Source of the DNA: Paragonimus skrjabini miyazakii
Taxonomy: Eukaryota; Platyhelminthes; Trematoda; Plagiorchiida; Troglotrematidae
DNA: 64,000 nucleotides
Assembly (NCBI GenBank): GCA_014338405.1
Contig: JTDE01002498.1
Span: forward strand, 34,992 to 98,991
Reading direction: 5' to 3'
The notes below the pieces were generated by a model. That model did no database searches. It saw only the letters and a list, made by a program, of their open reading frames with translations, and had not been told where the DNA came from. Each line of letters opens with the position of its first letter. Positions within the stretch are counted from its first letter, which is position 1. A program made the position numbers and the translations under genes. This document shows positions 54,301 through 59,455 of the stretch, piece by piece.

Positions 54301-56874
54301 TAGGCAGTTGAGTGGATCTAAAACGATGGCTAACAGCTTCTCGACACTTCTCATGTAATGTTTTACAGCAAAATGACCAGGACTTCATGAAATCAGGCGG
54401 ACCTCAAGTAAGATAGCAATTAGGACGAACAATGAAATTTAAAGCGTCCATTTAGGGATTCCAGCACTTACTCAAGTCCAAAAAAGTGCCTTTACTGATT
54501 AAACTACGTTTATTAATACAGTTGAGTTGATAGAATGTTATGTTACCCGAATTGACCGTTAGGGCAACGCTGGAACAGTGTTGAATTGTTCTGAGTGTTG
54601 ACATCTTCTTGGCGTTAAAGAAAAAAGTTATGAGAATATATCGCAAACCAAAAACATAATAGTGGAATGTCTACACTACTGACAAATCAGCTATTCAGTA
54701 ATACTGGCCAGAAAGTAGATGTTGACTTTTCATACTAATATTTTTGAACTACACTACTTTCATGAATAAATGAAAACTTCATGTCAAAGCGGGATAATTT
54801 CATGCTATAGTCATTTAATTTCTTAATTCATGATATTTCTCTCGAGAAGTTAAATGTTTTAGTTAACCTGTAACCAGCTCCGGTTTGAATCGAGGTATAG
54901 AAGATTTGAAGTGTGCTCGTTAAACGTGTTTGAAATGAAAAAGTAGTGTAAAAACGACAAAAGCGGTAAGAGAACCACCAAATTTCACAAATTTTCAGTA
55001 AACAGAATGCAAGAACGTTTTAGTTGCAGAAAGAGAGACATTGTGTCTTCATTAATCCTCGCAAATTCTGTATGCGATTATTGGTTTGTATAGTGACCTT
55101 GTAATTGGTTTCTACTCCACTTCGTGCTTTTGACTGCCACTTGTTTATTGATGTTCAGACAACAGAAGCAATGCGACAAAACGAAAGGTTTTCGTTCTAA
55201 GCGAGTTCTCTGACTGTAAACTTTCAGAGTCCAAAAATCGGTCGGAATGTTTACATAAGCATTAGGCCTTGCCAAAAAAGATTACAAGAGAGGGAGTGGA
55301 TTTTATGAGGGAGCTGAAATGAAGGCGTTACACATGGCTGTAAAGCTGACTTGTCCAGGAAAATGGCCACCAAACTGTGTGTACTAGAAAATTGGTCATC
55401 AGCTTGCAGAGCCCTGCACGTTTTGCGAATTGTCATGGGTTAAACAACTAGGCGTTCAGCACCACATTACCGCACTACAAATCACTTAACAGGATTTAGT
55501 GATGGGAAGACCATGACAGTTTTAGTAAAACCTCGTTAAGTGTGCGTTGTTTTTATGGTATTCAGAATTGTTTGGTTGGCGAACTGATTGTATACACTGG
55601 TAACCAAAAGTTCTCTTGGACACTTGGATAACAGCCGATAACGATTTCGCGGGCGGTCCATTTGTTCGCAACCTCTTGTTCACAAACCTTTATTACATCA
55701 TGGACGGTGTTGGCTATTGAAGAAAACAATCTTGAGTTTTGCCACATCTGGACAAGGAGTTGACCAATATTCTATCACGTGACATGTGTCGGGACCTCAA
55801 GAGCATTCATACACAGTCAGTCATTGGTGACACGAGTTGACCAGGTCAGAGTTTCAGTGGCCGGATATGGACAACGCAGACACAGCTGGATTCAAAACCG
55901 ATCCTTGCAGTGTAGAAATGGTAGCTTATCCCTAGTGAAGAAGCGGATAAAACGTTTCATTGACTGAGATTACCTGTAATGCAATAATCGATGAGGACGA
56001 GAAAGAGCCAGTACTAAATGAAACTAGTGACACTGCAGTCTGTTTATTTTTATGACAACCAGCAGTTTTAAGCAATCCACATAATGAATTTCTCTTATGT
56101 TTCATGCTATTCTTATCAGTAAAGTGGTAGCAGTCTCACTGATGTTAACACTCTGTCTTTAGAAAAGTTTGAATCCCAATGATGGAATCTGCCCAATGGT
56201 TTCTACGTCATTATTTGATCTGGCCTAATATCTATGCGTTTCCGACCACTGAAATGATCACTGCCAGCTCATGGGAATTGCGAGTGCTTGTGATTGATTG
56301 CACAAGTTAGACATTCCTCATGTAATAGGTTATTTTTTAACCCGGTGCCAAACCGTCGTGTTAGGTGTAATGTATGTTTACGGAAAAGTGAGTTGTCGGT
56401 GAGTGAAGGAATTAAGATTTTAGAGAGCAAGTCCAAATGTTGCATAACTACCAGTCAAAAATTCAAAATTTCTGTCATTTCCACAAAATGGTACGGCTTC
56501 AAATTTATTATTTATTCAGCGCCCTAATCATCAAATGATACTCATCCAAACTATATCGACACCTATGACTTTCTAGCACTATTAGACAACTAATTAGATT
56601 TGTCATTTACGGAGTTCAGCAAACCATCATGAGGCAGAAATGTTCGTGGATACTCCAAAAGACGTATTAGGCATTTCCTGTTGAACATAGGCGACGACTG
56701 CGATTACAAAATGGTTCACTCATTAGTCATGTAAACATCCCTCATTAGACAGTATATTGTATCCATTTTTCGTTACACGCTACTATTCAGGGTAAAATCA
56801 AATCCAAGCCTCTTGTCCACCGTCGTTCTCGCCCAAAAGCACATTCATTATCTGCAGGCCTTGTGAAACCTCGC
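220..56874 (+). CDS. Divergent seven-helix receptor with GAIN/GPS-like ectodomain (multi-exon gene, both ends missing)
   Basis: Seen: seventeen open segments with AG acceptors and GT donors can be chained, and codon phase is conserved at every junction except one unresolved gap (10303-14445). Together they give roughly 790 residues: Cys-containing ectodomain, helical region, beta-rich region, a four-Cys GPS-like exon, seven hydrophobic segments and a basic tail. Known: adhesion GPCRs have a GAIN domain ending in a GPS just before a seven-helix bundle, and signal at the plasma membrane. Inference: this is a lineage-divergent member. The last helix (GVTLFMYHCVLK) resembles helix 7 of that class. 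The first exons and the 3' end are not in view. I cannot name a ligand or subfamily. A non-GPCR seven-helix protein with a GPS-like module is the main alternative. Introns are 278 bp to about 8.8 kb and carry nearly all the mobile elements in the window. Confidence 0.6.
351..1241. other. Intron, no recognisable content
   Basis: AT-rich sequence between two receptor exons, ending in cacacatttcag. I see no repeat, coding stretch or regulatory motif in it. Confidence 0.5.
1242..1395 (+). CDS. Receptor exon 2 (extracellular)
   Basis: Acceptor cacatttcag precedes 1242 and donor gtaagt follows 1395. The frame reads CDDQPLDVQLTPYYSVLV and continues for about 50 residues with two cysteines and no hydrophobic helix. 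It starts with two split-codon bases and ends with two (TG). That TG pairs with the leading T of the exon at 10206 to give Cys. The strong donor, good acceptor and phase match on both sides support it. The fold is not recognised. Confidence 0.6.
1490..2688 (-). mobile_element. Penelope-like element, minus-strand copy (5'-truncated, decayed)
   Basis: Read on the minus strand, the RT begins near 2688 with a finger-region motif (YMVKCLVEILEPIKSRPT). It continues to a palm segment at 2526-2212 with the family-typical NDGIAKGSFLGPILAGIF and YKRYVGD, where the usual VDD is degraded. The thumb follows at 2116-1826 (AYKRGLVKTL, NNGYPEKL). A GIY-YIG endonuclease piece at about 1730-1625 contains DVYIGKIDRHMHWRTAEH. 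Known: Penelope-like elements encode an RT fused to a C-terminal GIY-YIG nuclease. Stops and frame changes between the blocks show it is dead. It lies in the intron between receptor exons 2 and 3. Confidence 0.8.
2689..3930 (+). mobile_element. Penelope-like element, plus-strand copy (5'-truncated, decayed)
   Basis: The copy starts abruptly inside the RT palm (IFMAKLETTELKH at about 2687), followed by RYVDDTFCLLPNDDD with the catalytic DD intact. Thumb residues follow around 2930-3240 (RQLVRCLLNRAQVICTQD), then a GIY-YIG nuclease at 3309-3441 (QAGYVGRTTRRLSDRI). The C-terminal tail near 3590-3680 holds the family pattern EAITIR, CIQKQFVPTLHLPW. The 3' tail near 3900 (gatgaaaattatcgaaaac) matches the tails at 4870 and 30515. 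It is broken by stops and frameshifts. It meets the minus-strand copy head to head at about 2686. Confidence 0.8.
3931..4529. other. Intron sequence with one unassigned open stretch
   Basis: A plus-strand open stretch at about 4285-4395 (TLYDCANNITSSIHL) looks exon-like, but it has no acceptor or donor in the phase needed between receptor exons 2 and 3. It is left unassigned. Nothing else is recognised. Confidence 0.3.
4530..4850 (-). mobile_element. Penelope-like 3'-end fragment
   Basis: On the minus strand, 4825-4720 reads VEAIGIRLLDPVLCHQKRFV then ALHLPWP. This is the C-terminal signature that follows the GIY-YIG nuclease in the copies at 2689-3930 and 62140-62560. The downstream part (4700-4530) is near-identical to 30540-30680, so it represents the element's 3' untranslated end. 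No RT is present; the copy is strongly 5'-truncated. Confidence 0.7.
4851..4960 (+). mobile_element. Penelope-like 3' tail, opposite orientation
   Basis: Sequence at 4868-4905 (cggcctgaagatgaattatc and following) is the reverse complement of the tail near 30500-30530. It is therefore a second element tail in the opposite orientation, abutting the minus-strand fragment at 4530-4850. It is only a short remnant. Confidence 0.55.
4961..10205. other. Long intron remainder, mostly featureless
   Basis: This is the rest of the intron between receptor exons 2 and 3. Scattered short open stretches exist, the best being 7606-7813. None fits the splice phase required, and no mobile-element signature is visible. 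It is AT-rich with no tandem repeats worth listing. Confidence 0.4.
10206..10302 (+). CDS. Receptor exon 3 (extracellular, HormR-like?)
   Basis: Acceptor caccacaacacag ends at 10205; donor gtaata begins at 10303. One leading base completes a Cys codon begun in exon 2. The frame then reads AITPHGGYRWKTVHPEEC followed by VESTLINVTHETYR, with an N-glycosylation site (NVT). The spacing of Cys, Gly, Trp and Cys recalls the hormone-receptor (HormR) module that precedes GAIN domains in adhesion GPCRs, but the match is weak. It ends in phase 0. Confidence 0.5.
10303..14445. other. Intron(s) with at least one unresolved exon
   Basis: The next confident exon needs a preceding exon ending one base into a codon, but exon 3 ends in phase 0, so at least one exon here is not identified. 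A weak candidate is 12795-12845 (KSATIWKANLFCIDCGN), but its donor does not give the required phase. A SINE lies at 13960-14115. Nothing else is recognised. Confidence 0.45.
13960..14115 (-). repeat. tRNA-derived SINE copy
   Basis: On the minus strand it begins gcacatgataattgggtgg, as in the copies at 25335 and 35345. A box-A-like segment follows (agtagtcaacacggtttc), then a box-B-like segment (gagcgttcaatatccggcc). It is diverged, and its 3' half fades toward 13915. Confidence 0.55.
14446..14671 (+). CDS. Receptor exon 5' of GAIN-like region (helical)
   Basis: Acceptor acttttcacag ends at 14445; strong donor gtgagt begins at 14672. Two leading and two trailing split-codon bases. It encodes about 74 residues that look mainly alpha-helical (SVSHILDMLEYQC, TFEAVYLELTHLFEHML), as in the helical subdomain A of GAIN. 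The final AA joins the T of the next exon to give Asn, so the phase is exact. An internal acceptor (gcgcacag, near 14509) would keep the same frame, so the true start could be later. Confidence 0.6.
14950..15094 (+). CDS. Receptor exon, GAIN-like region (helix to strand)
   Basis: Acceptor tcttatttcag, donor gtatgt. After one split base the frame reads ILVKVARILDLFSHYLEDYY and then GALIRFQVQTSNLIAIQL. This is a helix followed by beta-strand-like alternation, as at the junction of GAIN subdomains A and B. It ends in phase 0. Both splice sites are strong and the frame continues cleanly from the previous exon. Confidence 0.7.
15095..16466. other. Intron, nothing recognised
   Basis: Contains a short TG run near 15628-15640 (tgtgtgtgtgtgtc) and otherwise no feature I can support. 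Confidence 0.5.
16467..16613 (+). CDS. Receptor exon, GAIN-like beta region
   Basis: Acceptor tacag ends at 16466 (a second AG lies five bases upstream, after ttttttttcag). Donor gtgagt starts at 16614. Phase 0 to phase 0, 49 codons: FDSAIGISVERNQPPC, FIYDGNRIVGG. The alternative, starting at 16462, reads YSLTRPLESVWSATNRP and meets a stop unless the weak donor at 16569 is used. The reading given here has the stronger donor and fits both neighbours. Alternating hydrophobic residues suit the beta subdomain of GAIN. Confidence 0.5.
16614..19737. other. Intron with an unassigned GC-richer block
   Basis: An AAC-rich stretch lies at about 17740-17785. A GC-richer block at 18130-18620 is listed separately. 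The segment 18990-19440 is also less AT-rich and may be an old repeat, but I could not match it to anything else in the window. Confidence 0.35.
18136..18600 (-). other. Unassigned GC-richer, partly open block (possible old transposon)
   Basis: Two adjacent minus-strand open stretches (18600-18370 and 18366-18136) cover nearly the whole block, separated by a single stop. The first contains a CETCRRP pair followed by a Cys about 25 residues on, reminiscent of a small zinc-binding unit. Base composition differs from the surrounding intron. No family is recognised. It could be an eroded transposon or chance. Confidence 0.25.
19738..19929 (+). CDS. Receptor exon encoding the GPS-like motif
   Basis: Acceptor gtttggctgcag, donor gtaagt; exactly 64 codons in phase 0. 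Cysteines at exon residues 21, 40, 52 and 54 give the GPS pattern Cys-x18-Cys-x11-Cys-x-Cys, ending DIICTCAFSGYIILLQ. Known: in adhesion GPCRs and polycystin-1-type proteins this motif closes the GAIN domain, and its His-Leu-Thr/Ser triplet is the self-cleavage site. Here that triplet aligns with Phe-Ser-Gly, so self-cleavage is probably lost. The Trp usually five residues before the second Cys is Leu (residue 35). Confidence 0.65.
19930..20922. other. Intron, nothing recognised
   Basis: AT-rich; no repeat or coding signature seen. Confidence 0.5.
20923..21120 (+). CDS. Receptor exon between GPS and first helix (tentative)
   Basis: Strong donor gtgaga at 21121. The acceptor is either tcag at 20914 or ag at 20922; the latter gives a phase-0 exon of 66 codons that links the GPS exon to the next exon in frame. 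It reads DSLSVSLLMFVQNYLV, then a polar Ser/Gly/Arg-rich segment. A 66-residue linker here is long for an adhesion GPCR, and two other frames are partly open, so the exact reading is uncertain. Confidence 0.4.
21121..23670. other. Intron, nothing recognised
   Basis: AT-rich, with polypyrimidine and adenine runs but no identifiable element. Confidence 0.5.
23671..23801 (+). CDS. Receptor exon, first membrane helix
   Basis: Acceptor catacattacag, donor gtaagt. The frame starts MGIGKDDMRHVVFNPMEK, followed by a roughly 25-residue hydrophobic helix (YFNLLYMLVCILFVGSVYM). It ends two bases into a codon. The splice sites are strong and the hydrophobic segment is unmistakable. Methionine at the exon start is not taken as an initiator because the phase joins upstream exons. 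Confidence 0.7.
23802..26413. other. Intron with one SINE
   Basis: Apart from the SINE at 25335-25570, nothing is recognised. The minus-strand open stretch at 24641-24985 is low-complexity and not supported. Confidence 0.45.
25335..25570 (+). repeat. tRNA-derived SINE copy
   Basis: It starts atatgataattcggttgtg and has a box-A-like region (gatcagtggtcaacacagtt). A box B at about 25412-25428 (ggagttctaatcccggc) resembles a tRNA T-loop. The body is shared with 35085-35345 and 59255-59455, including gaaaggggccgattggaaag and the 3' gcgacagccgcgatcagttg. It cannot fold as a functional tRNA. Confidence 0.75.
26414..26501 (+). CDS. Receptor exon, basic loop after helix 1 (tentative)
   Basis: Acceptor attttatactcag is good; donor gtaatc is weak. 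One leading base completes the codon left by the previous exon, and it ends in phase 0 as the next exon requires. It encodes WRCFRKVFSSVKERQFKK, then IANFTHVTGSE, a basic segment that suits a cytoplasmic loop. Skipping it would put a stop in the next exon's required frame, so some linking exon of this phase must exist. Confidence 0.45.
26502..29449. other. Intron with one long unassigned open frame
   Basis: It holds the 202-codon open frame at 27244-27852 (listed separately) and no recognisable mobile element. Confidence 0.4.
27244..27852 (+). other. Unassigned 202-codon open frame in an intron
   Basis: ATG-initiated and uninterrupted, it is the longest open stretch outside mobile elements. 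The product is rich in Cys, His, Phe and Ser, with no signal peptide, membrane helix or motif I recognise. It lies in sense orientation inside a receptor intron, with no evident promoter or polyadenylation signal. A nested gene is possible, but chance openness is at least as likely. Confidence 0.2.
29450..29585 (+). CDS. Receptor exon, second membrane helix
   Basis: Acceptor ctcccaacttcag, donor gtaagt; phase 0 start, one trailing base. It encodes FLGFVQIGFISTFEFMNLF and AGMFLLLI as one helix. A short basic turn RRSHRP follows, then the start of another helix (NLLIRMVVIVY). The single trailing base joins the next exon to give Thr. The basic turn resembles the first cytoplasmic loop of class B receptors, which leaves helix numbering open. 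Confidence 0.7.
30095..30175 (+). CDS. Receptor exon, continuation of third helix
   Basis: Acceptor attgtgtag, donor gtacgt. Two leading bases complete Thr; the frame then reads AALFLDFLSIYFGRSKWS and PKSLHKST, with one trailing base. The hydrophobic part completes the helix begun in the previous exon, and the rest is a basic loop. Phase fits on both sides despite the short length. Confidence 0.65.
30495..30680 (-). mobile_element. Penelope-like 3'-end fragment
   Basis: Closely matches 4530-4700 (for example gcttgattagtcggttacgt against gacttgattggtcggttacg). Its outer end gataattcatcttcaggcc is the reverse complement of the tail gatgaattatcgaaaac. Only the untranslated 3' end is present. 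Confidence 0.6.
31324..32865 (-). pseudogene. RTE reverse transcriptase domain (stops and frameshifts)
   Basis: Three blocks at 32865-32191, 32148-31669 and 31593-31324. Seen: HRGISLTPVISGVLAAIILRR, IREEQTRL, RRGVPTRYMNML, RGIRQGYP, LDYADDKVLLF. The YADD catalytic motif is intact at block-two residues 95-98. The motif-A acidic residue upstream is Glu where Asp is usual (VFLEYKGRFD, about 32190-32145). A stop follows the first block. The last block (RVYQTTVRGVLLYGSKTW) is the typical RTE C-terminal region. Confidence 0.75.
33076..34037 (-). pseudogene. RTE endonuclease domain (frameshifted)
   Basis: Two overlapping frames (34037-33555 and 33714-33076) together cover the endonuclease. Seen: INIGAFNVRTLKQIG, then CISETRIQ, the catalytic GDMNAQ and near the C-terminus DSDHALVF. 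Known: in RTE and other non-LTR elements this domain nicks target DNA to prime reverse transcription. The frame shift between about 33710 and 33560 separates the N-terminal third from the rest. The key Asp, Asn and His residues remain, but the protein is not expressible as one chain. Confidence 0.75.
35085..35345 (-). repeat. tRNA-derived SINE copy
   Basis: On the minus strand it starts catatgataattcggtcgtg, with box-A-like gcagtggtaaacacggttgc and box-B-like ggagttctagtcccggc. The shared body reads gaaaggggccgactggaaag, and the 3' end reads gcaatcagttgtggatgatg. It is one of the best preserved copies in the window. Confidence 0.8.
35430..35560 (+). repeat. SINE 3' fragment
   Basis: The segment tctatgggaaagcgacagct, followed by gggtgatgttcaatctac, matches the 3' part of the SINE family. 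The tRNA-like head is not recognisable. It lies in inverse orientation to the neighbouring copy at 35085-35345. Confidence 0.4.
37305..37368 (+). CDS. Receptor exon, fourth helix (short)
   Basis: Acceptor tctattcttcag, donor gtgagt. Two leading bases complete Ala from the previous exon; the frame reads FGALKSAVYYIVDYHSLFNI and ends two bases into a codon that the next exon completes as Asn. It is only moderately hydrophobic, so its assignment as a helix is less firm than its status as an exon. Confidence 0.6.
37369..41068. other. Intron, nothing recognised
   Basis: About 3.7 kb of AT-rich sequence with no mobile-element motif or supported coding segment. It ends in a strong polypyrimidine tract and tgctgcag. 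Confidence 0.5.
41069..41309 (+). CDS. Receptor exon, helices 5, 6 and start of 7
   Basis: Acceptor ctttttttgctgcag, donor gtgatc. The first base completes Asn, followed by CFPTKMRST, an extracellular-type loop with a Cys where class B receptors carry a conserved loop cysteine. A helix follows (MVIPYTLSNIITILLAAYAF), then a charged turn HEVEHRGE, another helix (VVAVLLGGMSGLIQWTAL), a short loop, and the start of a last helix (LWIGLTYILQALQ). It ends in phase 0. This is the most convincing membrane exon in the window. Confidence 0.75.
41745..42250 (-). mobile_element. Penelope-like 3'-end fragment
   Basis: On the minus strand it shares AEAIGIRSES and the following FARTNLLFKH region with the copy at 62140-62560. 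The final ggcctaaagatgacataccg matches the family tail. It contains the nuclease C-terminus and 3' end only. A local duplication, gatcggattccgatcg, lies at about 41993-42008. Confidence 0.65.
42251..43687. other. Intron, nothing recognised
   Basis: No supported feature. The segment 43340-43440 may be an eroded SINE head but is too diverged to call. Confidence 0.4.
43693..43949 (-). repeat. 3' LTR of copy A, interrupted by an assembly gap
   Basis: Bases 43693-43808 (116) and 43909-43949 (41) align end to end with the 157-bp LTR of copy B. The outer end is tctagaataagtc, against tgtagaacaagtc in copy B. Confidence 0.85.
43809..43908. other. Assembly gap of exactly 100 N
   Basis: A round-number run of unknown bases inside the LTR. 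Flanking LTR segments sum to 157 bp, the full LTR length, so the real gap may be zero. Confidence 0.95.
44281..44545 (-). pseudogene. Integrase C-terminal remnant of copy A
   Basis: On the minus strand it reads HRNTPSADIDLSPVQRLMGR, RTRTRIPLVEDRLAL. This corresponds to the region after the catalytic core in copy B (about 58157-57890). The catalytic residues are deleted. At about 44542 it is joined directly to gag sequence by an internal deletion of roughly 2.5 kb relative to copy B. Confidence 0.75.
44551..45402 (-). pseudogene. gag of copy A (two frames)
   Basis: The N-terminal block (45402-45059) ends at a stop after NDTFER. The C-terminal block (45069-44551) continues in the next frame with KFNCRVQEPGESINQSVQAL, typical of retrotransposon capsid. 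Near 44720-44640 lie two Cys clusters: CTFCGRTHGFKKEQC and CTKCDEANYFSVRC. In the second the zinc-knuckle His is Tyr. Known: gag forms the particle that packages element RNA. The frame break is at the same place as in copy B. Confidence 0.75.
45403..45545 (-). repeat. 5' LTR of copy A
   Basis: Begins tgtagaacaagtcaggttca on the + strand and matches the other LTRs. It carries about 14 bp of deletion toward 45530 and ends ccata where copy B has ccaca. The target duplication gtact follows immediately. Confidence 0.8.
45551..48810. other. Intron, mostly featureless
   Basis: No supported feature. Segments 48090-48340 and 48450-48680 are less AT-rich and may be old repeats, but nothing matches them in the window. 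Confidence 0.4.
48811..48972 (+). CDS. Receptor exon, last helix and start of cytoplasmic tail
   Basis: Acceptor gtttcatttccag; phase 0 start, directly continuing the helix begun at 41309. It reads GVTLFMYHCVLKPRGLRLL, then LVTISKTLIYWMRRPQRGD and a polar stretch. The His-Cys after the helix, followed by basic residues, matches the end of helix 7 in adhesion-type receptors. The donor gtttgt at 48973 is moderate; an earlier donor at 48939 would also keep phase 0. Confidence 0.7.
49640..49920. repeat. Diverged SINE pieces in opposite orientations
   Basis: A minus-strand head at about 49641-49661 has box-B-like gggtttcaagttccagtc. A plus-strand 3' part at about 49830-49920 has cttatgggaaagtctatggg and caactgtgaacgatgttcagc. 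Both halves resemble the SINE family, but the copies are old. Confidence 0.4.
52140..52330 (+). repeat. tRNA-derived SINE copy (diverged)
   Basis: Box-A-like caagtggtcaacatgactgc and box-B-like gcgtccgaatccgggac. The spacing between them equals that in the copy at 25335. The 3' half is eroded, ending near aaacgatgctcaattt. Confidence 0.6.
52445..52546 (+). CDS. Receptor exon, cytoplasmic tail
   Basis: Acceptor ccctttttag, donor gtgagt; 34 codons, phase 0 on both sides. It reads SGHVPPSLFTRVNTTTDSLT, then SLDYDKPVAHTTRQ, polar and rich in Ser and Thr as in receptor tails. The strong sites and phase match make it a likely exon although the sequence is not recognisable. Confidence 0.6.
52547..56790. 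other. Intron, nothing recognised
   Basis: About 4.2 kb of AT-rich sequence. No mobile-element motif or supported exon found. Confidence 0.5.
56791..56874 (+). CDS. Receptor exon, basic cytoplasmic tail
   Basis: Acceptor ctactattcag, donor gtgagt; 28 codons, phase 0 on both sides. Strongly basic: GKIKSKPLVHRRSRPKAH, then SLSAGLVKPR. The next exon was not found. The gypsy and Penelope insertions downstream lie in the following intron. Confidence 0.6.
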
Positions 56875-57395
56875 GTGAGTATGCATTTTCTTAAGCCTTT
56901 GTTGTTACGCCATTTTGATTCGTGTTAACTAGTATTCCATGCTCTCAAACAATATTTTCACTTATGGATGTGAAGTTGGGAAACGCTTTTGTTAGGTGTA
57001 TCATCTGTATCTAGAGTCAGAAATGGTCGACAGCACGACTGTCTAACCAATCTGGATAAACTTCTTGGTTTCACACTGACTAGTTGAAGTCAGTAGAGTA
57101 TATAAGTTTAAATAATGTCAAAATAATCACAGCGTAACTTTCAAATCAGAAGGCATAGTTCTAACATAAGGAAGCCAAATAATTATGTCAATTGTGAAAA
57201 TATGCTTCGACCTCTGAGTTACTTATGAAAGATATCATCAAAAGTTTAGCGTTCGCAGAGTTATTAATACAGGCCCACTTTGAAAAACGGAGCACCCATT
57301 ACCTACTTAGTTAGAGCAGAAAGAAGACGAATTGTGAGATGTTAACATCCCGTTTACTATCATCAATCACGAACGTAAAACATGCCAGTTATATA

Positions 57396-57552
57396 TGTAG
57401 AACAAGTCAGGTTCAGAGCAAGATGTGTATTCACTACACCACACACAAAATCTCATCTAGTTTGTTATGGACACTGTATATATAGGTCCTTGTCAAACAA
57501 CCTGATTGGCCAATGCAGATATGGCGTACCGTATTGGCTGCATTCCACCACA
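57396..57552 (-). repeat. 3' LTR of copy B
   Basis: 157 bp; element-orientation ends TGTGGTGGAATGC and GTTCTACA. It matches 61535-61691 throughout. Confidence 0.9.
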
Positions 57553-57569
57553 TCCTTCCCTTTTTAAAG
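57553..57569 (-). promoter_or_regulatory. Polypurine tract of copy B
   Basis: Reads ctttaaaaagggaagga in element orientation, immediately before the 3' LTR. This is the expected site for plus-strand priming during reverse transcription. Copy A has the similar tccttcccaattt at 43950. Confidence 0.7.
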
Positions 57570-58681
57570 AATCTTTGGTATTCTTCGGTTTCGTAGAACG
57601 AACTCATTGTCTTCAGTAGAACTGGATTCAGCTGCTCCGGAACTTGTGGTCGTAGTTTCCTGGTTCCATAGGTGCACTCTGTTTCTCCTTACTGTTCCGT
57701 GATTTGTGCGTACCACATAAGAGCGCTCACCGTCTCGTCCTTCCACAATCCCTGGGGCCCATCTGTCAAAGCCCATACCGAACGGCTAGATCCAAACAGT
57801 ATCCCCTTTGTCCAATATTGGCAGCTGATGAAATCCTTTGTTATACACTTGTCTTTCCCGTTCCATTTGTTGTTTCAAACGTTTCCTTACGGTGTCCCAC
57901 GGGATAATTTGTAGGGCTAGACGATATTCAACAAGTGGTATTTGAGTTCTCGTTCTTCTTCCCATTAGTCGTTGAGCCGGACACAAATCTATATCTGCTG
58001 ACGGGGTGTTTCTGTGTTCTAGCAGTGCCAGATAGACGTCTTCTTTGGCTGTGAAGCATTTCTTCATTATTTTCTTTGCCTCCTTCACAACAGATTCCGC
58101 TTTACCATTAGATTGGCTGTTGTATGGACTGGAGACTTCGTGTTTAAACCGCCATTTTTCGGCAAACTCCGCAAACTGTTGTGCTGAAAACTGTGGACCA
58201 CCGTCTGATCTCACACACTCTGGAATGCCATATCTTGCGAATTGGGCTTTCAATCTGCCAATTATCTCCTCGGCTGATGTAGCATTTAACTTCTCTATTT
58301 CAAAAAAGTCGCTAAAATAGTCTACCAAAAGTAGATATGACTTGTCTGCATGCGAGAATAGATCACCTGCTACGTGTTGCCAGGTCGCTTGGGGACTGAG
58401 CGGCACACCATGGGTTTCTTTGGCTGTCGAGTCCCGTACTGTTTGCAGACTATACAAGTTGAAACAAAGTCCTTGATATGACTAGTCATGCGTGGCCAGT
58501 ATACGGTGTCCTTAGCGCGTCTCGTACAACTACGCACACCGAGGTGTGAACGGTGTACTTCTTGCATAGTGAGTTTTCTGGCAGCTCGGGGAATAACCAA
58601 ACGTTCTCCACGGAACACAAGACCGTTTTCTGTGGTCAACTCATCCCGGACCTTGAAATAAGGATGAATGATTTCACTCAC
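57570..58681 (-). pseudogene. Integrase of copy B (frameshift and stops)
   Basis: The zinc-binding N-terminus at 58681-58370 (HRSHLGVRSC, FVSTCIVCKQYG) overlaps the core frame 58457-57786, so a frameshift lies between about 58457 and 58370. The core holds VAGDLF (Asp32), RSDGGPQF (Asp85) and NGKAESVV (Glu121), the D,D-35-E triad with exact spacing. A stop after GDTVWI at about 57786 precedes the C-terminal module (RSYVVRTNHGTVRRNRVHLW). Known: integrase joins element DNA to the host chromosome. The catalytic triad is kept but the chain is broken. Confidence 0.85.
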
Positions 58682-58854
58682 TTGCGTGCGTTATCGGGCC
58701 AGCCGTTTCTGATTTGCTCTTCGAACTTCTCCATCTCTTCGTCATCGGCAAACATCTGCCTTATTCGTGATAACCGCGAGTCTGATTCCGCGAGCGTTAG
58801 GTGTACTTGTTCATATCCGGTGCAGTTTCCTTCTTCTGTTGCCAGTGGGGCTTG

Positions 58855-59255
58855 CTATAGTGTATCCGTCAGTACCATGTTCTTGCCCGGAGTGTATCCG
58901 ATCTCGAAATTGTACTTTTGTAGGCGTACCAACATTGCCTGCAAACGGCGTGACGCCTTGTCCAGAGGCTTTTTTACGATAGTTGTCAATGGTTTATGGT
59001 TGGTTTGGACGATAGTTTTTCTCCCAAGTGTGAAATCGTTGAATTTTTCCATAGCAAAGACTACCGACAGCAATTCCTTTTTGATTTGTGCGTATCGGGT
59101 CTTGGCACTACTCATGGTTCGAATTCGGAAATCAATCGGCCGCCCGTTTTGCATCAGAACTTCTCCAATCCCATTTTGGCTGCTGTCACATTGTATCATT
59201 AACGGCAGACGTGCATCATAGTAACGTAACACAGGAGCTTTAACGAGTAATTGTT
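58855..59255 (-). pseudogene. RNase H of copy B
   Basis: Reads APVLRYYDARLPLMIQCDSS, QNGIGEVLMQNGRPIDF, then KTRYAQIKKELLSVVFAMEK and RRLQAMLVRLQKYNFEIGYT. This is the classic Ty3/gypsy RNase H with its first Asp in QCDSS and Glu in KELL. It degrades the RNA strand during reverse transcription. It is cut off from the RT by the SINE at 59255-59455, and the normal Asp of TDHKPL is Asn (TNHKPL). Confidence 0.8.
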
Positions 59256-59455
59256 TACTGATGAGTAGTCGGGGGTTTGGTTAATTTTCAAGTTGAACAT
59301 CACCCACAGTTGATCGCAGCTGTCGCATCCCCATAGACTTTCCAGTCAGGCCCCTTTCGAAAAGAAGCACTAGACTCGAGTTTCGCTCTTATTAGAGCTT
59401 GTCAGTAGTGCATATCATCGCCACCGCCGGGACTTGAACCACGGACATGTTTTTT
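59255..59455 (-). repeat. SINE inserted inside copy B pol
   Basis: On the minus strand it carries the box-B-like tggttcaagtcccggcgg, gaaaggggcctgactggaaa and gcgatcaactgtgggtgatg of the SINE family. It splits pol between the RT end (RAWKHKK) and RNase H (LLVKAPVL). Flanks share a short A-rich string (aaaca) that may be the target duplication. The box A head is shorter than in other copies. Confidence 0.75.
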
